Below, one piece after another: positions 14,700 through 15,246 of a stretch of 15,246 bases of DNA (its first letter is position 1; each line of letters begins with the position of its first letter). The stretch lies in NCBI GenBank assembly GCA_964418425.1, contig CAYQLT010000059.1, positions 1 to 15,246 on the forward strand, written 5' to 3'. The translations under genes were made by a program, and so were the position numbers. The notes below the pieces were generated by a model. It was not told where the DNA came from. It did not search any database and was given only the letters and a program-made list of their open reading frames with translations. The DNA is from CAYQLT01 sp964418425 (GTDB lineage: Bacteria; Bacillota; Limnochordia; Limnochordales; Geochordaceae).

Positions 14700-14741
14700 G
14701 GGTATCGCTGGCGGCGGGGCCGGGCCCTCGTCGCCTGTCCG

Positions 14742-15236
14742 TCACAGGTCAAAGGCTTCCGGGGAAACCAGCACGGGCACCATGCGACCCGACCGAACCA
14801 CCACCACCTCCACCCAGGGTGCGCCGGCGTAGCGGGCCAGGTGGGCTACCAGGTCGGCTTCGGAAGCCACCGGATGCCCGTTGACGCCGATGATCAGGTC
14901 CGCCTCACGCAGCCCCACCGCAAGCTCGCCGGCGGCGCCCCGCCCGGATGTGGAGCCGGCCGTTCGCACCTGCACCTCCACCACCAGCACCCCCGGGCGA
15001 TAGCGGACGTTATGTCGGGTGGCGAGCGCGGGCGTCATGGTGACGACCCGGACCCGGGCAGGTAGCCTTTTTCCCACTGCCGGCGGCCCGAGCCCGGGCC
15101 GCGTCGCAGGCCGGACCCCCACCGTCACCCTGCCCCAATCCAGCAGGAGCGGCCGGTACACCGAAAAGGCCACCAGCGCCGCCCCGATGAGAAGCAGCGC
15201 AGCCAACAAGGTGGCCGCCGCGTCGTACAGCGCCAC
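14742..15236 (-). CDS. membrane-anchored PDZ-domain protein (possibly 5'-incomplete)
   Basis: The visible 164 aa begin with a hydrophobic helix (about residues 7-28, TLLAALLLIGAALVAFSVY) that would anchor the protein in the membrane. A linker and a PDZ domain follow (about 65-155). The PDZ core reads GELAVGLREADLIIGVNGHPV, as in HtrA/DegP-type and site-2-protease-type PDZ domains that bind peptide C-termini. No protease domain is present in the visible part. The GTG at 15236 is ten bases from the window end and the frame is still open upstream, so the true start may lie outside, and a longer membrane or catalytic domain cannot be excluded. Function is unknown; scaffold or regulator of an envelope protease is one possibility. 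Confidence 0.7.
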   Translation of the reverse strand: MALYDAAATLLAALLLIGAALVAFSVYRPLLLDWGRVTVGVRPATRPGLGPPAVGKRLPARVRVVTMTPALATRHNVRYRPGVLVVEVQVRTAGSTSGRGAAGELAVGLREADLIIGVNGHPVASEADLVAHLARYAGAPWVEVVVVRSGRMVPVLVSPEAFDL

Positions 15237-15246
15237 AACGCCTGGC

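Overview
The window looks like ordinary chromosome from a high-GC bacterium. The best fit is a high-GC member of the Bacillota (a Symbiobacteria, Thermaerobacter or Limnochordia-like lineage). The reasons are a PerR-type Fur-family regulator with a PerR box, strong AGGAGG-like ribosome binding sites, frequent GTG and TTG starts, a four-subunit pyruvate:ferredoxin oxidoreductase, a TrpB2-type tryptophan synthase and a manganese catalase. The lineage is inferred and the genus is not determined. No rRNA, tRNA, CRISPR array, insertion sequence or phage gene was seen. There is one assembly gap of 100 Ns at 5896-5995.

Layout: (1) 10-1570 is a peroxide-defence module. perR (+) converges on a manganese catalase gene (-) across a shared hairpin, and the catalase promoter carries a near-consensus PerR box. 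(2) 1675-4513 (-) holds an MFS transporter followed by serS. (3) 4714-7687 (-) is a compact operon porG-porD-porA-porB encoding the gamma, delta, alpha and beta subunits of a 2-oxoacid (probably pyruvate):ferredoxin oxidoreductase. ATGA overlaps join its first three genes, a strong terminator-like hairpin follows it, and the N gap lies inside porA. (4) 7864-9189 (-) is glyA with its own extended -10 promoter, preceded by trpB2 (9307-10722, -). (5) 10963-13151 (+) holds a metallo-beta-lactamase-fold hydrolase, a PlsY-like acyltransferase and a DegV/FakB fatty-acid-binding protein. The last two overlap by ATGA and could work together in phospholipid synthesis. (6) 13152-13454 is a non-coding, hairpin-rich leader before tyrS (13455-14699, +). 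(7) 14742-15236 (-) is a membrane-anchored PDZ protein at the window edge.

Metabolic reading: pyruvate oxidation through oxygen-sensitive iron-sulfur enzymes fits with a PerR/Mn-catalase defence nearby. Three genes (serS, glyA, trpB2) use serine, although they do not form one transcription unit. I found no clearly new system. The least explained elements are the Pro-rich insertion in PerR, the structured tyrS leader with mutually exclusive stems, the divergent PlsY-FakB pair, and an 11-bp direct repeat in front of the MFS gene.
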